Part shown: positions 12,467 to 20,886 of the stretch, piece by piece | Position numbering within the stretch: position 1 is the stretch's first letter | Layout: every line of letters starts with the position of its first letter | Origin: Pseudomonas sp. SORT22 | Lineage (GTDB): Bacteria > Pseudomonadota > Gammaproteobacteria > Pseudomonadales > Pseudomonadaceae | Reading direction: 5' to 3' | Assembly (NCBI RefSeq): GCF_018417635.1 | Contig: NZ_CP071007.1 | Coordinates: 5,146,501-5,210,500 of the forward strand | Length of the DNA: 64,000 bases | The notes under the pieces: model-generated | The model's input: the letters and a program-made list of their open reading frames with translations, nothing else | Database searches by the model: none | What the model was told of the DNA's origin: nothing | Made by a program: the position numbers and the translations under genes

Positions 12467-13720
12467 ATGTTCAGCCGTGATTTGACCATTGCCAAGTACG
12501 ACGCCGATCTCTTTGCCGCCATGGAGCAAGAAGCTCAGCGCCAGGAAGAACATATCGAGCTGATCGCCTCGGAAAACTACACAAGCCCCGCTGTCATGGA
12601 AGCCCAGGGCTCGGTGCTGACCAACAAGTACGCCGAAGGCTACCCGGGCAAGCGCTACTACGGCGGTTGCGAATACGTCGACGTGGTCGAGCAACTGGCC
12701 ATCGACCGTGCCAAGGAGCTGTTCGGCGCCGATTACGCCAACGTCCAGCCGCACGCTGGCTCGCAAGCCAACAGCGCCGTCTACCTGGCCCTGCTGTCGG
12801 CCGGCGACACCATCCTGGGCATGAGCCTGGCCCACGGCGGTCACCTGACCCACGGCGCCAACGTCAGCTCCTCGGGCAAGCTGTACAACGCCATCCAGTA
12901 CGGCATCGACGCCAACGGCCTGATCGACTACGACGAAGTCGAGCGCCTGGCGGTCGAGCACAAGCCGAAAATGATCGTTGCCGGTTTCTCGGCCTACTCG
13001 CAGATCCTCGACTTCCCACGCTTCCGTGAAATCGCCGACAAGGTCGGTGCCTACCTGTTCGTCGACATGGCCCACGTTGCCGGCCTGGTCGCTGCAGGCG
13101 TGTACCCGAACCCGGTGCCATTCGCCGACGTGGTCACCACCACTACCCACAAGACCCTGCGCGGTCCACGTGGCGGCCTGATCCTCGCGCGTGCCAACGC
13201 CGAGATCGAGAAGAAGCTCAACTCCGCAGTATTCCCGGGCGCCCAGGGCGGCCCGCTGGAGCACGTGATCGCCGCCAAGGCCATCTGCTTCAAAGAAGCG
13301 CTGCAGCCTGAGTTCAAGACCTACCAGCAACAAGTGGTGAAGAACGCCCAGGCCATGGCCGGTGTGTTCATCGAGCGCGGTTTTGACGTGGTCTCCGGCG
13401 GTACCCAGAACCACCTGTTCCTGCTGTCGCTGATCAAGCAGGAAATCTCCGGTAAAGACGCCGACGCCGCCCTGGGTCGCGCCTTCATCACCGTCAACAA
13501 GAACTCGGTACCGAACGACCCACGTTCGCCGTTCGTCACCTCCGGCCTGCGCTTCGGCACCCCGGCTGTGACCACTCGTGGCTTCAAAGAGGCCGAGTGT
13601 AAAGAACTGGCAGGCTGGATCTGCGACATCCTCGCCGACCTGAACAACGAAGCGGTGATCGACGCCGTTCGCGAGAAGGTCAAGGCCATCTGCGCCAAGC
13701 TGCCGGTATACGGCAACTAA
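12467..13720 (+). CDS. glyA: Serine hydroxymethyltransferase
   Basis: A 417-residue PLP enzyme that interconverts serine and glycine while loading one-carbon units on tetrahydrofolate. The PLP lysine is K229 in [14 protein letters not shown], the same number as in E. coli. The N-terminal [20 protein letters not shown] region that binds substrate is also intact. The start [12 protein letters not shown] at 12467 has GAGGA 6 bases upstream; an ATG four codons earlier has no ribosome site. It is followed by a strong terminator, so it is probably its own unit. Confidence 0.97.
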   Translation: MFSRDLTIAKYDADLFAAMEQEAQRQEEHIELIASENYTSPAVMEAQGSVLTNKYAEGYPGKRYYGGCEYVDVVEQLAIDRAKELFGADYANVQPHAGSQANSAVYLALLSAGDTILGMSLAHGGHLTHGANVSSSGKLYNAIQYGIDANGLIDYDEVERLAVEHKPKMIVAGFSAYSQILDFPRFREIADKVGAYLFVDMAHVAGLVAAGVYPNPVPFADVVTTTTHKTLRGPRGGLILARANAEIEKKLNSAVFPGAQGGPLEHVIAAKAICFKEALQPEFKTYQQQVVKNAQAMAGVFIERGFDVVSGGTQNHLFLLSLIKQEISGKDADAALGRAFITVNKNSVPNDPRSPFVTSGLRFGTPAVTTRGFKEAECKELAGWICDILADLNNEAVIDAVREKVKAICAKLPVYGN

Positions 13721-13736
13721 GCTCAGTTGTGATGTG

Positions 13737-13768
13737 AAAAAGCCCGGCTCTAGAGCCGGGCTTTTTTG
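13737..13768 (+). terminator. Intrinsic terminator of glyA
   Basis: AGCCCGGCTC-TAGA-GCCGGGCT followed by six T, preceded by five A, 20 bases after the stop codon. Confidence 0.93.
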
Positions 13769-13770
13769 TA

Positions 13771-13845
13771 CCTGTAGGAGCGGGCTTGCTCCGCGATGCA
13801 ATAGTGATCGCACCATCGCATCGCGGGGCAAGCCCGCTCCTACAG
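13771..13845. repeat. REP pair in inverted orientation
   Basis: CTGTAGGAGCGGGCTTG-CTCCGCGATGC is followed after about 16 bases by its inverted copy GCATCGCGGGGCAAGCCCGC-TCCTACAG. The right arm runs over the stop codon of the yjiA-like gene (TAG at 13842-13840 on the minus strand). Confidence 0.88.
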
Positions 13846-14796
13846 AGTCAAAGCCTCAAACCCTTCGCGAATCTTCGCCTCCGGCAAATCGTCGGCAATG
13901 AACACCATCACACTCTCGCGCACTTCCCCCTCTGCCCACTCGGTATCCCAATCAAAGCCATAAAGCTTGAGCACCCCCTGGAACACCAGGCGCCGATCCT
14001 CGCCGGCAATGTTCAGCACGCCTTTGTAGCGAAGCAGTTGCTTGCCGTGCTCTTCAAGCAACTGGTTCATGAACTCGCTGAGGCGGTCGATATCCAGCGG
14101 CAGGTCGGTGCGCAGGACCATGCTGGAGATCCGGTCGACACTCGGCGCCGCTACTACCGGGCGCACGTTCAGACTGGCATTGAGGTTGAAACCCCGCACA
14201 TCGAGCAACTCGGCCAGATCGATCTTGCCGTGTTCCACCACCCGGATCGGCGCACGGCGGTTGATCCGCCCCAGGCGCTCGCTCAGGGCCTGGAAGCTGG
14301 CGGCGTCGACCAGATCGGTCTTGCTCACCAGCAGGCGGTCGGCAAAACCGACCTGGGCCTGGGCAATGGCCTGGGTCAGGTGCTGATCGGCGTGCGCGGC
14401 ATCCACCAGGGTGATGATGCCGTCGAGGATGTAGCGCTCGCGCAGCTCTTCATCGATGAAGAAGGTTTGCGCCACCGGCGCCGGGTCGGCCAGGCCCGTG
14501 CATTCGATCACCAGCCGGTCGAAGGCGATCTCGCCGCTGTCCAGGCGCTCGAGCAGCAGGAACAGCGCCTTGGTCAGGTCGGTGTGGATACTGCAGCACA
14601 CGCAGCCGTTGGCCAGGGTCATGACCTGCACCGGCTCGTCGCCGAGCAGTTGGGTATCGATGCCGGCATCGCTGAATTCGTTTTCGATCACGGCAATCTT
14701 CAGGCCGTGCTCGGCCTTGAGCAGGTGGCGCAGCAAGGTGGTCTTGCCGGCGCCGAGAAAGCCGCTGAGCACGGTAACGGGAATTGGAGGTAACAA
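13840..14796 (-). CDS. yjiA: CobW/COG0523 family GTPase, YjiA type
   Basis: A 318-residue P-loop GTPase of the COG0523 metallochaperone-like family. Visible motifs are GFLGAGKTTLL (residues 12-22), the metal-binding CVCC at 65-68 within GCVCCSIHTDL, ECTGLADP, and the guanine-specific SKTD. The start is TTG at 14796 with AGGAG 8 bases upstream; the frame extends 20 codons further upstream without a ribosome site. It is the last gene of cstA-ybdD-yjiA, the same order as btsT-yjiX-yjiA in E. coli. Its metal partner is not known from the sequence. Its stop codon lies in a REP element. Confidence 0.88.
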   Translation of the reverse strand: MLPPIPVTVLSGFLGAGKTTLLRHLLKAEHGLKIAVIENEFSDAGIDTQLLGDEPVQVMTLANGCVCCSIHTDLTKALFLLLERLDSGEIAFDRLVIECTGLADPAPVAQTFFIDEELRERYILDGIITLVDAAHADQHLTQAIAQAQVGFADRLLVSKTDLVDAASFQALSERLGRINRRAPIRVVEHGKIDLAELLDVRGFNLNASLNVRPVVAAPSVDRISSMVLRTDLPLDIDRLSEFMNQLLEEHGKQLLRYKGVLNIAGEDRRLVFQGVLKLYGFDWDTEWAEGEVRESVMVFIADDLPEAKIREGFEALTL

Positions 14797-14824
14797 ACCG
14801 AATACTCCTGAACGCTGAAAATGA

Positions 14825-14858
14825 CTGTGGGAGCCCGGCGCGAACCGGGCTCCCACAG
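14825..14858. repeat. Strong intercistronic hairpin between ybdD and yjiA
   Basis: A perfect 14-bp stem, CTGTGGGAGCCCGG / CCGGGCTCCCACAG, with a six-base loop. There is no T run on either strand, so it is not an ordinary terminator. The sequence resembles a diverged REP (GTGGGAGC). It may lower yjiA expression relative to cstA-ybdD or protect the upstream mRNA. Confidence 0.85.
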
Positions 14859-14886
14859 CTTTGTCACTGGCCTTGCATGCCGCTTT

Positions 14887-15084
14887 TCAACAGCACTTTG
14901 GCCCACCCTTGCCGCCGTAACGTGCCTCCTGGCGTTCGCGGAAGAACTCCTCGTAGGTCATTACCGGCTTGTCCGGGTGCTTGGTCTGCATATGCTCGAC
15001 GTAGTTGTCGTAGTCGGGCATGCCGACCATCAGGCGGGCTGCCTGCCCCAGGTACTTACCCAGTCGACCGAGATCGTTGAACAT
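14887..15084 (-). CDS. YbdD/YjiX family small protein (DUF466)
   Basis: A 65-residue protein ([20 protein letters not shown]...) with the family features [11 protein letters not shown] and a Gly-rich end terminating in Lys-Cys-Cys. The ATG at 15084 has AGAGGA 8 bases upstream; a GTG sits one codon earlier. It starts 18 bases after cstA. In E. coli the equivalents YbdD and YjiX are always encoded next to CstA or BtsT and are thought to be needed for transporter function. Confidence 0.9.
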   Translation of the reverse strand: MFNDLGRLGKYLGQAARLMVGMPDYDNYVEHMQTKHPDKPVMTYEEFFRERQEARYGGKGGPKCC

Positions 15085-15102
15085 CACTGCATTCCTCTTG
15101 GG

Positions 15103-17169
15103 TTACGCATCCGGCAGGGCCTGGAACGGGGACTCTTTGTCAGTCCGCTCTTTTTTGCCCAGGGCAGCGATGCCGACCTTGAGGGCGAAGAACAGAATGC
15201 TGAAGACCACGAACAGGAACAGGCCGGTCAGGGCCGCGTTGGTGTAGGCGTTGAAAATCACGTGCTGCATCTGCCCGATGTCCTTGGCCGGGGCCAGCAC
15301 CTGGCCGGCGTCGAGCGCGGCGCTGTACTTGTTGGCCAGGGCCAGGAAGCCAACCGCCGGGTTCGGGTCGAACAGCTTGATGAAACCGGCGGTGGTGGTG
15401 CAGATCAGCAGCCATACCGCAGGCAGCAAGGTGACCCAGATGTAGCGCTGGCGCTTCATTTTGATCAGCACCACCGTGCCGAGCATCAGGGCGATACCGG
15501 CGAGCATCTGGTTGGAGATGCCGAACAGCGGCCACAAGGTGTTGATACCACCTAGCGGATCGATCACGCCCTGGTACAGCAGGTAACCCCAGAGCGCCAC
15601 GCAACCGGCGGTGGCGAGCAGGTTGGCGCCCCACGATTCGGTGCGTTTGAGCGCAGGCACGAAGCTGCCCAGCAGGTCCTGGAGCATGAAGCGCCCGGCA
15701 CGGGTACCGGCGTCCACCGCTGTGAGGATGAACAGCGCCTCGAACAGGATCGCGAAGTGGTACCAGAAGGCCATGGTGTTTTCACCCGGCAGCACCTGGT
15801 GAAGGATCTGCGCGATACCCACTGCCAGGGTCGGCGCACCGCCGGCACGGGCCAGGATGGTGTGCTCGCCGATGTCCTTGGCGACCGCTTCGAGGGCATC
15901 AGGGGTGATGGCAAAGCCCCAGCTGCTGACGGTTTGCGCTACCGAGACGACATCAGAGCCGACCACCGCGGCCGGGCTGTTCATGGCGAAGTACACGCCT
16001 GGCTCGATCACCGAAGCGGCAACCATGGCCATGATCGCCACGAACGACTCCATGAGCATGCCGCCGTAGCCGATGTAGCGGGCGTTGACTTCGTTATCCA
16101 GCAGCTTGGGCGTGGTCCCCGAGGAAATCAGCGCATGGAAGCCCGATACCGCGCCGCAGGCAATGGTGATGAACAGGAACGGGAACAGGGTGCCCTTCCA
16201 CACCGGGCCGGTACCGTCGGTGAACTGGGTCAGCGCCGGCATTTTAAGCTCCGGGGCGATGATCAGGATACCGATGGCCAGGCCAACGATGGTGCCGATC
16301 TTGAGGAAGGTCGACAGGTAGTCACGCGGCGCCAGCACCAGCCAGACCGGCAGCACGGCGGCGACGAAACCGTAGCCCACCAGCATCCAGGTGATCTGCA
16401 CGCCGGTAAAGGTGAACGCCGGGCCCCAGACCGGGTCGGCGGCAACCTGGCCCCCCAGCCAGATCGACAGCAACAGCAGCACCACGCCGATCAGCGAGAT
16501 CTCGCCGATATGGCCCGGGCGGATGTAGCGCATGTAGATGCCCATGAACATCGCGATCGGGATGGTCGCCATCACCGTGAACATGCCCCACGGGCTCTCG
16601 GCCAGGGCCTTGACCACGATCAGCGCCAGCACCGCGAGGATGATGATCATGATCAGGAAGCAGCCGAACAGGGCGATGGTGCCCGGGATCCGGCCCATTT
16701 CTTCACGGACCATGTCACCCAGCGAGCGGCCGTTGCGGCGGGTGGAGAGGAACAGGATCATGAAGTCCTGTACCGCACCGGCCAGCACCACCCCGGCAAT
16801 CAGCCAGAGCGTACCGGGCAGGTAGCCCATCTGCGCCGCCAGCACAGGACCGACCAACGGGCCGGCGCCGGCAATCGCGGCGAAGTGGTGGCCGAAAAGA
16901 ATGTGTTTGTTGGTCGGCACGTAGTCCAGACCGTCGTTGTTGACCACCGCCGGGGTGGCCCGACGCGGGTCCAGCTGCATCACCTTGGTGGCGATGAACA
17001 GGCTGTAGTAGCGGTAGGCGACCAGGTAGATGGCCACCGAGGCGACGACGATCCACAAGGCGTTGATGGCCTCGCCACGACGCAGGGCAACCACACCCAG
17101 CGCACAGGCTCCTATGACTGCCAGCGCCAGCCACGGAATGTGGCGTAGCAGGCTATTATTGTTGTTCAT
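15103..17169 (-). CDS. cstA: CstA/BtsT family carbon starvation transporter
   Basis: A 688-residue polytopic inner-membrane protein with more than 15 hydrophobic segments. CstA family signatures are GHHFAAIAGAGPLVGPVLAAQ at about residues 95-115 and the later SGFHALISSGTTPK. Members take up pyruvate and some peptides during carbon limitation. The start MNNNNSLLRHIPW at 17169 has GGAAGC 7 bases upstream. The operon with ybdD and yjiA favours the BtsT/YjiY (pyruvate) subtype over the peptide subtype, but this is inferred from context only. Confidence 0.92.
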   Translation of the reverse strand: MNNNNSLLRHIPWLALAVIGACALGVVALRRGEAINALWIVVASVAIYLVAYRYYSLFIATKVMQLDPRRATPAVVNNDGLDYVPTNKHILFGHHFAAIAGAGPLVGPVLAAQMGYLPGTLWLIAGVVLAGAVQDFMILFLSTRRNGRSLGDMVREEMGRIPGTIALFGCFLIMIIILAVLALIVVKALAESPWGMFTVMATIPIAMFMGIYMRYIRPGHIGEISLIGVVLLLLSIWLGGQVAADPVWGPAFTFTGVQITWMLVGYGFVAAVLPVWLVLAPRDYLSTFLKIGTIVGLAIGILIIAPELKMPALTQFTDGTGPVWKGTLFPFLFITIACGAVSGFHALISSGTTPKLLDNEVNARYIGYGGMLMESFVAIMAMVAASVIEPGVYFAMNSPAAVVGSDVVSVAQTVSSWGFAITPDALEAVAKDIGEHTILARAGGAPTLAVGIAQILHQVLPGENTMAFWYHFAILFEALFILTAVDAGTRAGRFMLQDLLGSFVPALKRTESWGANLLATAGCVALWGYLLYQGVIDPLGGINTLWPLFGISNQMLAGIALMLGTVVLIKMKRQRYIWVTLLPAVWLLICTTTAGFIKLFDPNPAVGFLALANKYSAALDAGQVLAPAKDIGQMQHVIFNAYTNAALTGLFLFVVFSILFFALKVGIAALGKKERTDKESPFQALPDA

Positions 17170-17351
17170 GGTTTGCTTCCAGCTAGTGGATAAAAGACAG
17201 CCTTTCGAGTCTAGCGATACTGGCAGGAAAGGCCAGCCCCCACGTTGGTCTAGAGCCCTCCAGCGTGGTTGAACAAATCTCGTTATGCGCCCTTGCGCGG
17301 GCCTTGGCAAGTGCTGAGCTATAGTCAGGAAGAACCCCGGAGTGCCTGAAC

Positions 17352-17717
17352 ATGAGCGACCACCTAGAACGTCGACGTTTCAAACGCATTGCCTTCGACG
17401 CCCCCACCGAACTGGTGCAAGGCGAACACCGTTGGCAGGTCAGCCTGCTGGACATCTCCCTCAAGGGCATATTGATCGAATACCCCGAACCCTGGGACGC
17501 CGACCTCGAAGAGCTGTTCGATGCGGTGATTCACCTGGGTGAAGGCGCGCAGGTCGAGATGCAGGTGCAACTGCGCCATATCGATGAACAGCAGCTCGGC
17601 TTTATCTGCCTGCACATCGACCTGCCTTCGCTGGAGCATCTGTGCCGCCTGATCGAGCTTAATCTGGCCGATCGCACCGAACTGGAGCGCGAGTTCCACC
17701 AACTGATCGAAGTTTAG
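17352..17717 (+). CDS. PilZ domain c-di-GMP-binding protein
   Basis: A 121-residue protein that is essentially one PilZ domain. The c-di-GMP-binding RxxxR motif is in ERRRFKRIAF (residues 6-15) and the second motif is DISLKGI (about 34-40); both are intact, so ligand binding is expected. There is no effector domain, so it should act by binding a partner. It lies divergent from cstA and alone; the nearest c-di-GMP enzyme is MorA, 5 kb away. Confidence 0.92.
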   Translation: MSDHLERRRFKRIAFDAPTELVQGEHRWQVSLLDISLKGILIEYPEPWDADLEELFDAVIHLGEGAQVEMQVQLRHIDEQQLGFICLHIDLPSLEHLCRLIELNLADRTELEREFHQLIEV

Positions 17718-17872
17718 AAACTCTTAGCTTCCTACCTACCTTCCCCCAAATACCTTTCTTGTCCGTTTGGACAGCTTTATAGCCAGCCCCACGGTGCCCG
17801 CACGAGGCCCTGTGGCGCTGGCCTGTGGCTCTTGGAACAGAATCTGCATCCAGCCCTGAAGCCAAACCATGG

Positions 17873-17944
17873 GTAGGACTGTTCCTACGCAAATCTAAAA
17901 ATTGTATACAATTGTTCTGGCATTACCGTGTAGGACTTGTCTAC
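17873..17944. promoter_or_regulatory. Dense operator region before the purine permease
   Basis: A perfect 14-bp palindrome AATTGTATACAATT (17900-17913) has the TTGTATACAA core typical of GntR/FadR-family operators. It is flanked by GTAGGA-CTGT-TCCTAC (17873-17888) and a degenerate copy GTAGGA-CTTG-TCTAC (17930-17944). All three dyads lie within 110 bases of the permease start codon. The regulator is not in the window. Confidence 0.6.
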
Positions 17945-17980
17945 AGTAGCGCCACAACAATAAAACTGAGAACTTGCCCC

Positions 17981-19501
17981 ATGAATACGTCCTCCCCTAG
18001 CACGTCTTCAGCCCAGCGTCCCGAAGACGAGAACCTGGGCCTTGGCGCCAACCTGGCTTATGGCCTGCAGCATGTTCTGACCATGTACGGCGGTATCGTC
18101 GCCGTGCCGTTGATCCTCGGCCAGGCGGCCGGCCTGGGCCCTGCCGACATCGGCCTGCTGATCGCCGCCTCGCTGTTTGCCGGTGGCCTCGCCACCCTGC
18201 TGCAAACCCTCGGCCTGCCGTGGTTCGGTTGCCAGCTGCCGCTGGTGCAGGGCGTGTCGTTCGCCGGTGTAGCAACCATGGGCGCAATTCTCAGCAGTGA
18301 AGGTGGCGGTGGCTTGCCCGGGGTACTGGGCGCGGTCATGGCGGCGTCGCTGATCGGTTTTCTGATTACCCCGGTGTTCTCGCGGATCACCAAGTTCTTC
18401 CCGCCGCTGGTGACCGGCATCGTCATCACCACCATCGGTCTGACCCTGATGCCAGTAGCCGCGCGCTGGGTCATGGGCGGCAACAGCAAGGCCCCGGATT
18501 TCGGCAGCATGGCCAACATCGGCCTGGCCGGGCTGACTTTTGTCATCGTCCTGGTGCTGAGCAAGCTGGGCAGCGCGACCATCTCGCGGCTGTCAATCCT
18601 CCTGGCCATGGTCATCGGTACCCTGATTGCCTGGTCGCTGGGCATGGCTGACTTCAGCAAGGTCCTCGACGGCCCGCTGGTGGCGATGCCGACGCCGTTC
18701 CACTTCGGCATGCCGACCTTCCACATCGCCGCCATCCTGTCGATGTGCATCGTGATCATGGTGACCCTGGTGGAAACCTCGGCGGACATCCTCGCAGTCG
18801 GTGAAATCATCGACACCAAGGTCGACTCCAAACGCCTGGGCAACGGCCTGCGCGCCGACATGGCCTCGAGCATCCTGGCGCCGATCTTCGGCTCCTTCAC
18901 CCAGAGCGCCTTCGCCCAGAACGTCGGCCTGGTGGCCGTGACCGGGGTCAAGAGCCGCTACGTGGTGGCCACCGGCGGGGTGATCCTGGTAGTGCTCGGC
19001 CTGCTGCCGATCATGGGCCGGGTGATTGCCGCGGTGCCGACCTCGGTACTCGGTGGCGCCGGCATCGTGCTGTTCGGCACCGTTGCCGCCAGCGGTATCC
19101 GCACCCTGTCCAAGGTCAGCTACAAGAACAACGTCAACCTGATCATCGTCGCCGCCTCCCTGGGCTTTGGCATGATCCCGATCGCTGCGCCGAACTTCTA
19201 CGCGCAGTTCCCCAACTGGTTCGAGACCATCTTCCACTCCGGCATCAGCTCGGCAGCGATCATGGCGATCGTCCTCAACCTGGTGTTCAACCACTTCACC
19301 ACCGGCAACTCCGACCAGCAGTCGGTGTTCGCTGCCGCTTACGAACGCACCATCCACTACTCGGACATCTCCGCCCTGCGCGATGGTGACTACTTCGAAG
19401 ATGGCAAGCTGTTCAACGCCGAGGGCATAGAAGTGCCGGTGATGAGCGAGGGCGAGCATGGAGAACCGCCGGCGCGACGAGAGACGGTTTCGGAACACTG
19501 A
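17981..19501 (+). CDS. NCS2 family nucleobase permease (xanthine/uric acid or uracil type)
   Basis: A 506-residue inner-membrane symporter of the nucleobase:cation symporter-2 family. It shows the QH motif near the start (LQHVLTMYGG), the substrate-binding acidic residue in TLVETSADILAVGEI, and the NCS2 signature QNVGLVAVTG. Length and C-terminal tail fit the xanthine/urate (PbuX/PucJ) branch, but the exact base cannot be read from sequence. The start MNTSSPSTSS at 17981 avoids a long non-conserved extension. The GntR-type palindrome upstream fits purine control. Confidence 0.88.
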   Translation: MNTSSPSTSSAQRPEDENLGLGANLAYGLQHVLTMYGGIVAVPLILGQAAGLGPADIGLLIAASLFAGGLATLLQTLGLPWFGCQLPLVQGVSFAGVATMGAILSSEGGGGLPGVLGAVMAASLIGFLITPVFSRITKFFPPLVTGIVITTIGLTLMPVAARWVMGGNSKAPDFGSMANIGLAGLTFVIVLVLSKLGSATISRLSILLAMVIGTLIAWSLGMADFSKVLDGPLVAMPTPFHFGMPTFHIAAILSMCIVIMVTLVETSADILAVGEIIDTKVDSKRLGNGLRADMASSILAPIFGSFTQSAFAQNVGLVAVTGVKSRYVVATGGVILVVLGLLPIMGRVIAAVPTSVLGGAGIVLFGTVAASGIRTLSKVSYKNNVNLIIVAASLGFGMIPIAAPNFYAQFPNWFETIFHSGISSAAIMAIVLNLVFNHFTTGNSDQQSVFAAAYERTIHYSDISALRDGDYFEDGKLFNAEGIEVPVMSEGEHGEPPARRETVSEH

Positions 19502-19525
19502 ATGAGTTAGCGGTTGAATCTTCGG

Positions 19526-19556
19526 GGCCGGTGCATATGCACCGGCCTTTTTGTTT
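19526..19556 (+). terminator. Intrinsic terminator of the NCS2 permease gene
   Basis: GGCCGGTGCAT / ATGCACCGGCC, an 11-bp perfect stem that is fully self-complementary, is followed by TTTTTGTTT. It also separates the permease gene from convergent hasF. Confidence 0.9.
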
Positions 19557-20881
19557 CAGCGCGAAGCAAAGTAGCCATTCAATTGCTGCAAATCCTGCGG
19601 CTCCAGCACCCCGGCCAGATAACGTAACTGCAGCCAGGCGCGCAGGTAGTCGTAGCGCGCCTGGGCCAGGTCGCGGCGGGCGCTGTAGAGCTGCTGCTCG
19701 GCATCGAGCACGTCGAGGTTGACCCGCTCACCGCCGGCCACGCTTCTGCGCGTAGCGCTAATCAAACCGCGGGCGGATTTGACTGCCAGTTCATAGGCAC
19801 GGATCTTCGCCGTGCTGCTGGCGCAGAGATTGAATTGCTTGCGCAGCTGGTTGACGGTATCGGCGATCTGCCCGTCGAGGCTGAAACGCGCACTGTCACG
19901 CTCGGCAGCTGCCTGGCGGGTCGCGGCCGACACCCCGCCGCCGGCGAACAGCGGCAGGCTGATCTGGATGCCGATGCTGTCGGTGTCATAGCGCTGGTCG
20001 TAGCTGCTTTCCGAGCTTGAGCTGGATTTGCCGCTGCTGGCGTAGGCGCTCAACGTTGGCAGGTGACCGGCGCGCTGGCGCTCGACGGCGTAGTCGGCGG
20101 CAACCAGGGCGTGTCGTTGGGAGGCCAGCTCGGCGTTGTGGGCAACCGCCAGGTCGCGCCAGCTTTCAAAACCCAGGGGCTGCAAAGGTTGAACGCGAAA
20201 TTCGCCACTCAAGGGCGCCAGGTCGGCGACTTCCAGCGGTTCGCCGATGATCGCCTGCAGGCTCCGCAAGGCCGCATCGAGATTGTCGCTGGCTTCGATT
20301 TCCTGGGCCTGGGCCAGCTCGTAACGGGCCTGGGTTTCCAGCAGGTCGGTGCGGGTGCCCTCGCCGCCCTTGAGCAGGCGCCGGTTCAATTGCAGTTGCT
20401 CGGCATAAGCGCGCCGCTGGGCCTGGGCCAGGGCGATCTGTTCGTTGGCGAACAGTGCTTCGCTGTAGGCGGCGAACACCCGCACCGCCAGTTCCTGGCT
20501 GCGGCTGCGAAAGCGCTCGTCGGCCAACAGCGCCTTGGCCACGCCCTGGCGGTACTCGGCCCAGGCGCCATAGTCGAACAGCGGCTGTTGCAAGGTCAGG
20601 GTCGAGGAATAGCTGCGGTAATCACGCTGGCTGGTGACGTTGCCGCGGGCGTTGGTCTGGGTCACTTCGGAGTCGTTGCGGGCATTGTTGTAGCGGTAGG
20701 ACAGGTTCGGCAGCAGCGCCGCGCGGCCAATGGCGCGGCTCTCAAGGCCGGCATCGCGTTCGGCGATGGCGGCATGGAAGACCGGATCGTTACGCACCGC
20801 CAGGGCATAGGCATCGCCCAGGTCGACGGCGGCGGCCGAAAGGCTGGCACCCAGCAACAGCAGGCAGCACATCGCACGCAT
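19556..20881 (-). CDS. hasF: TolC-family outer-membrane component of the HasA secretion system
   Basis: A 441-residue TolC-like protein with signal peptide MRAMCCLLLLGASLSAAA and the usual duplicated helical repeats (AYALAVRNDPVF near the start, QRHALVAADYAVERQRAGHLPT in the second half). It forms the outer-membrane channel of a type I exporter. The start at 20881 is chosen because GGAGGA lies 9 bases upstream; ATGs at 20887 and 20890 are too close to that site. The 20890 ATG would overlap the hasE stop. It is the last gene of the has operon. Confidence 0.88.
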   Translation of the reverse strand: MRAMCCLLLLGASLSAAAVDLGDAYALAVRNDPVFHAAIAERDAGLESRAIGRAALLPNLSYRYNNARNDSEVTQTNARGNVTSQRDYRSYSSTLTLQQPLFDYGAWAEYRQGVAKALLADERFRSRSQELAVRVFAAYSEALFANEQIALAQAQRRAYAEQLQLNRRLLKGGEGTRTDLLETQARYELAQAQEIEASDNLDAALRSLQAIIGEPLEVADLAPLSGEFRVQPLQPLGFESWRDLAVAHNAELASQRHALVAADYAVERQRAGHLPTLSAYASSGKSSSSSESSYDQRYDTDSIGIQISLPLFAGGGVSAATRQAAAERDSARFSLDGQIADTVNQLRKQFNLCASSTAKIRAYELAVKSARGLISATRRSVAGGERVNLDVLDAEQQLYSARRDLAQARYDYLRAWLQLRYLAGVLEPQDLQQLNGYFASR

Positions 20882-20886
20882 CGACA

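Noticed and set aside
15757..17148. A 463-codon frame antisense to cstA
   Set aside because: The translation is dominated by His, Gln, Asp and Arg, the mirror of a membrane protein. No signal of coding.
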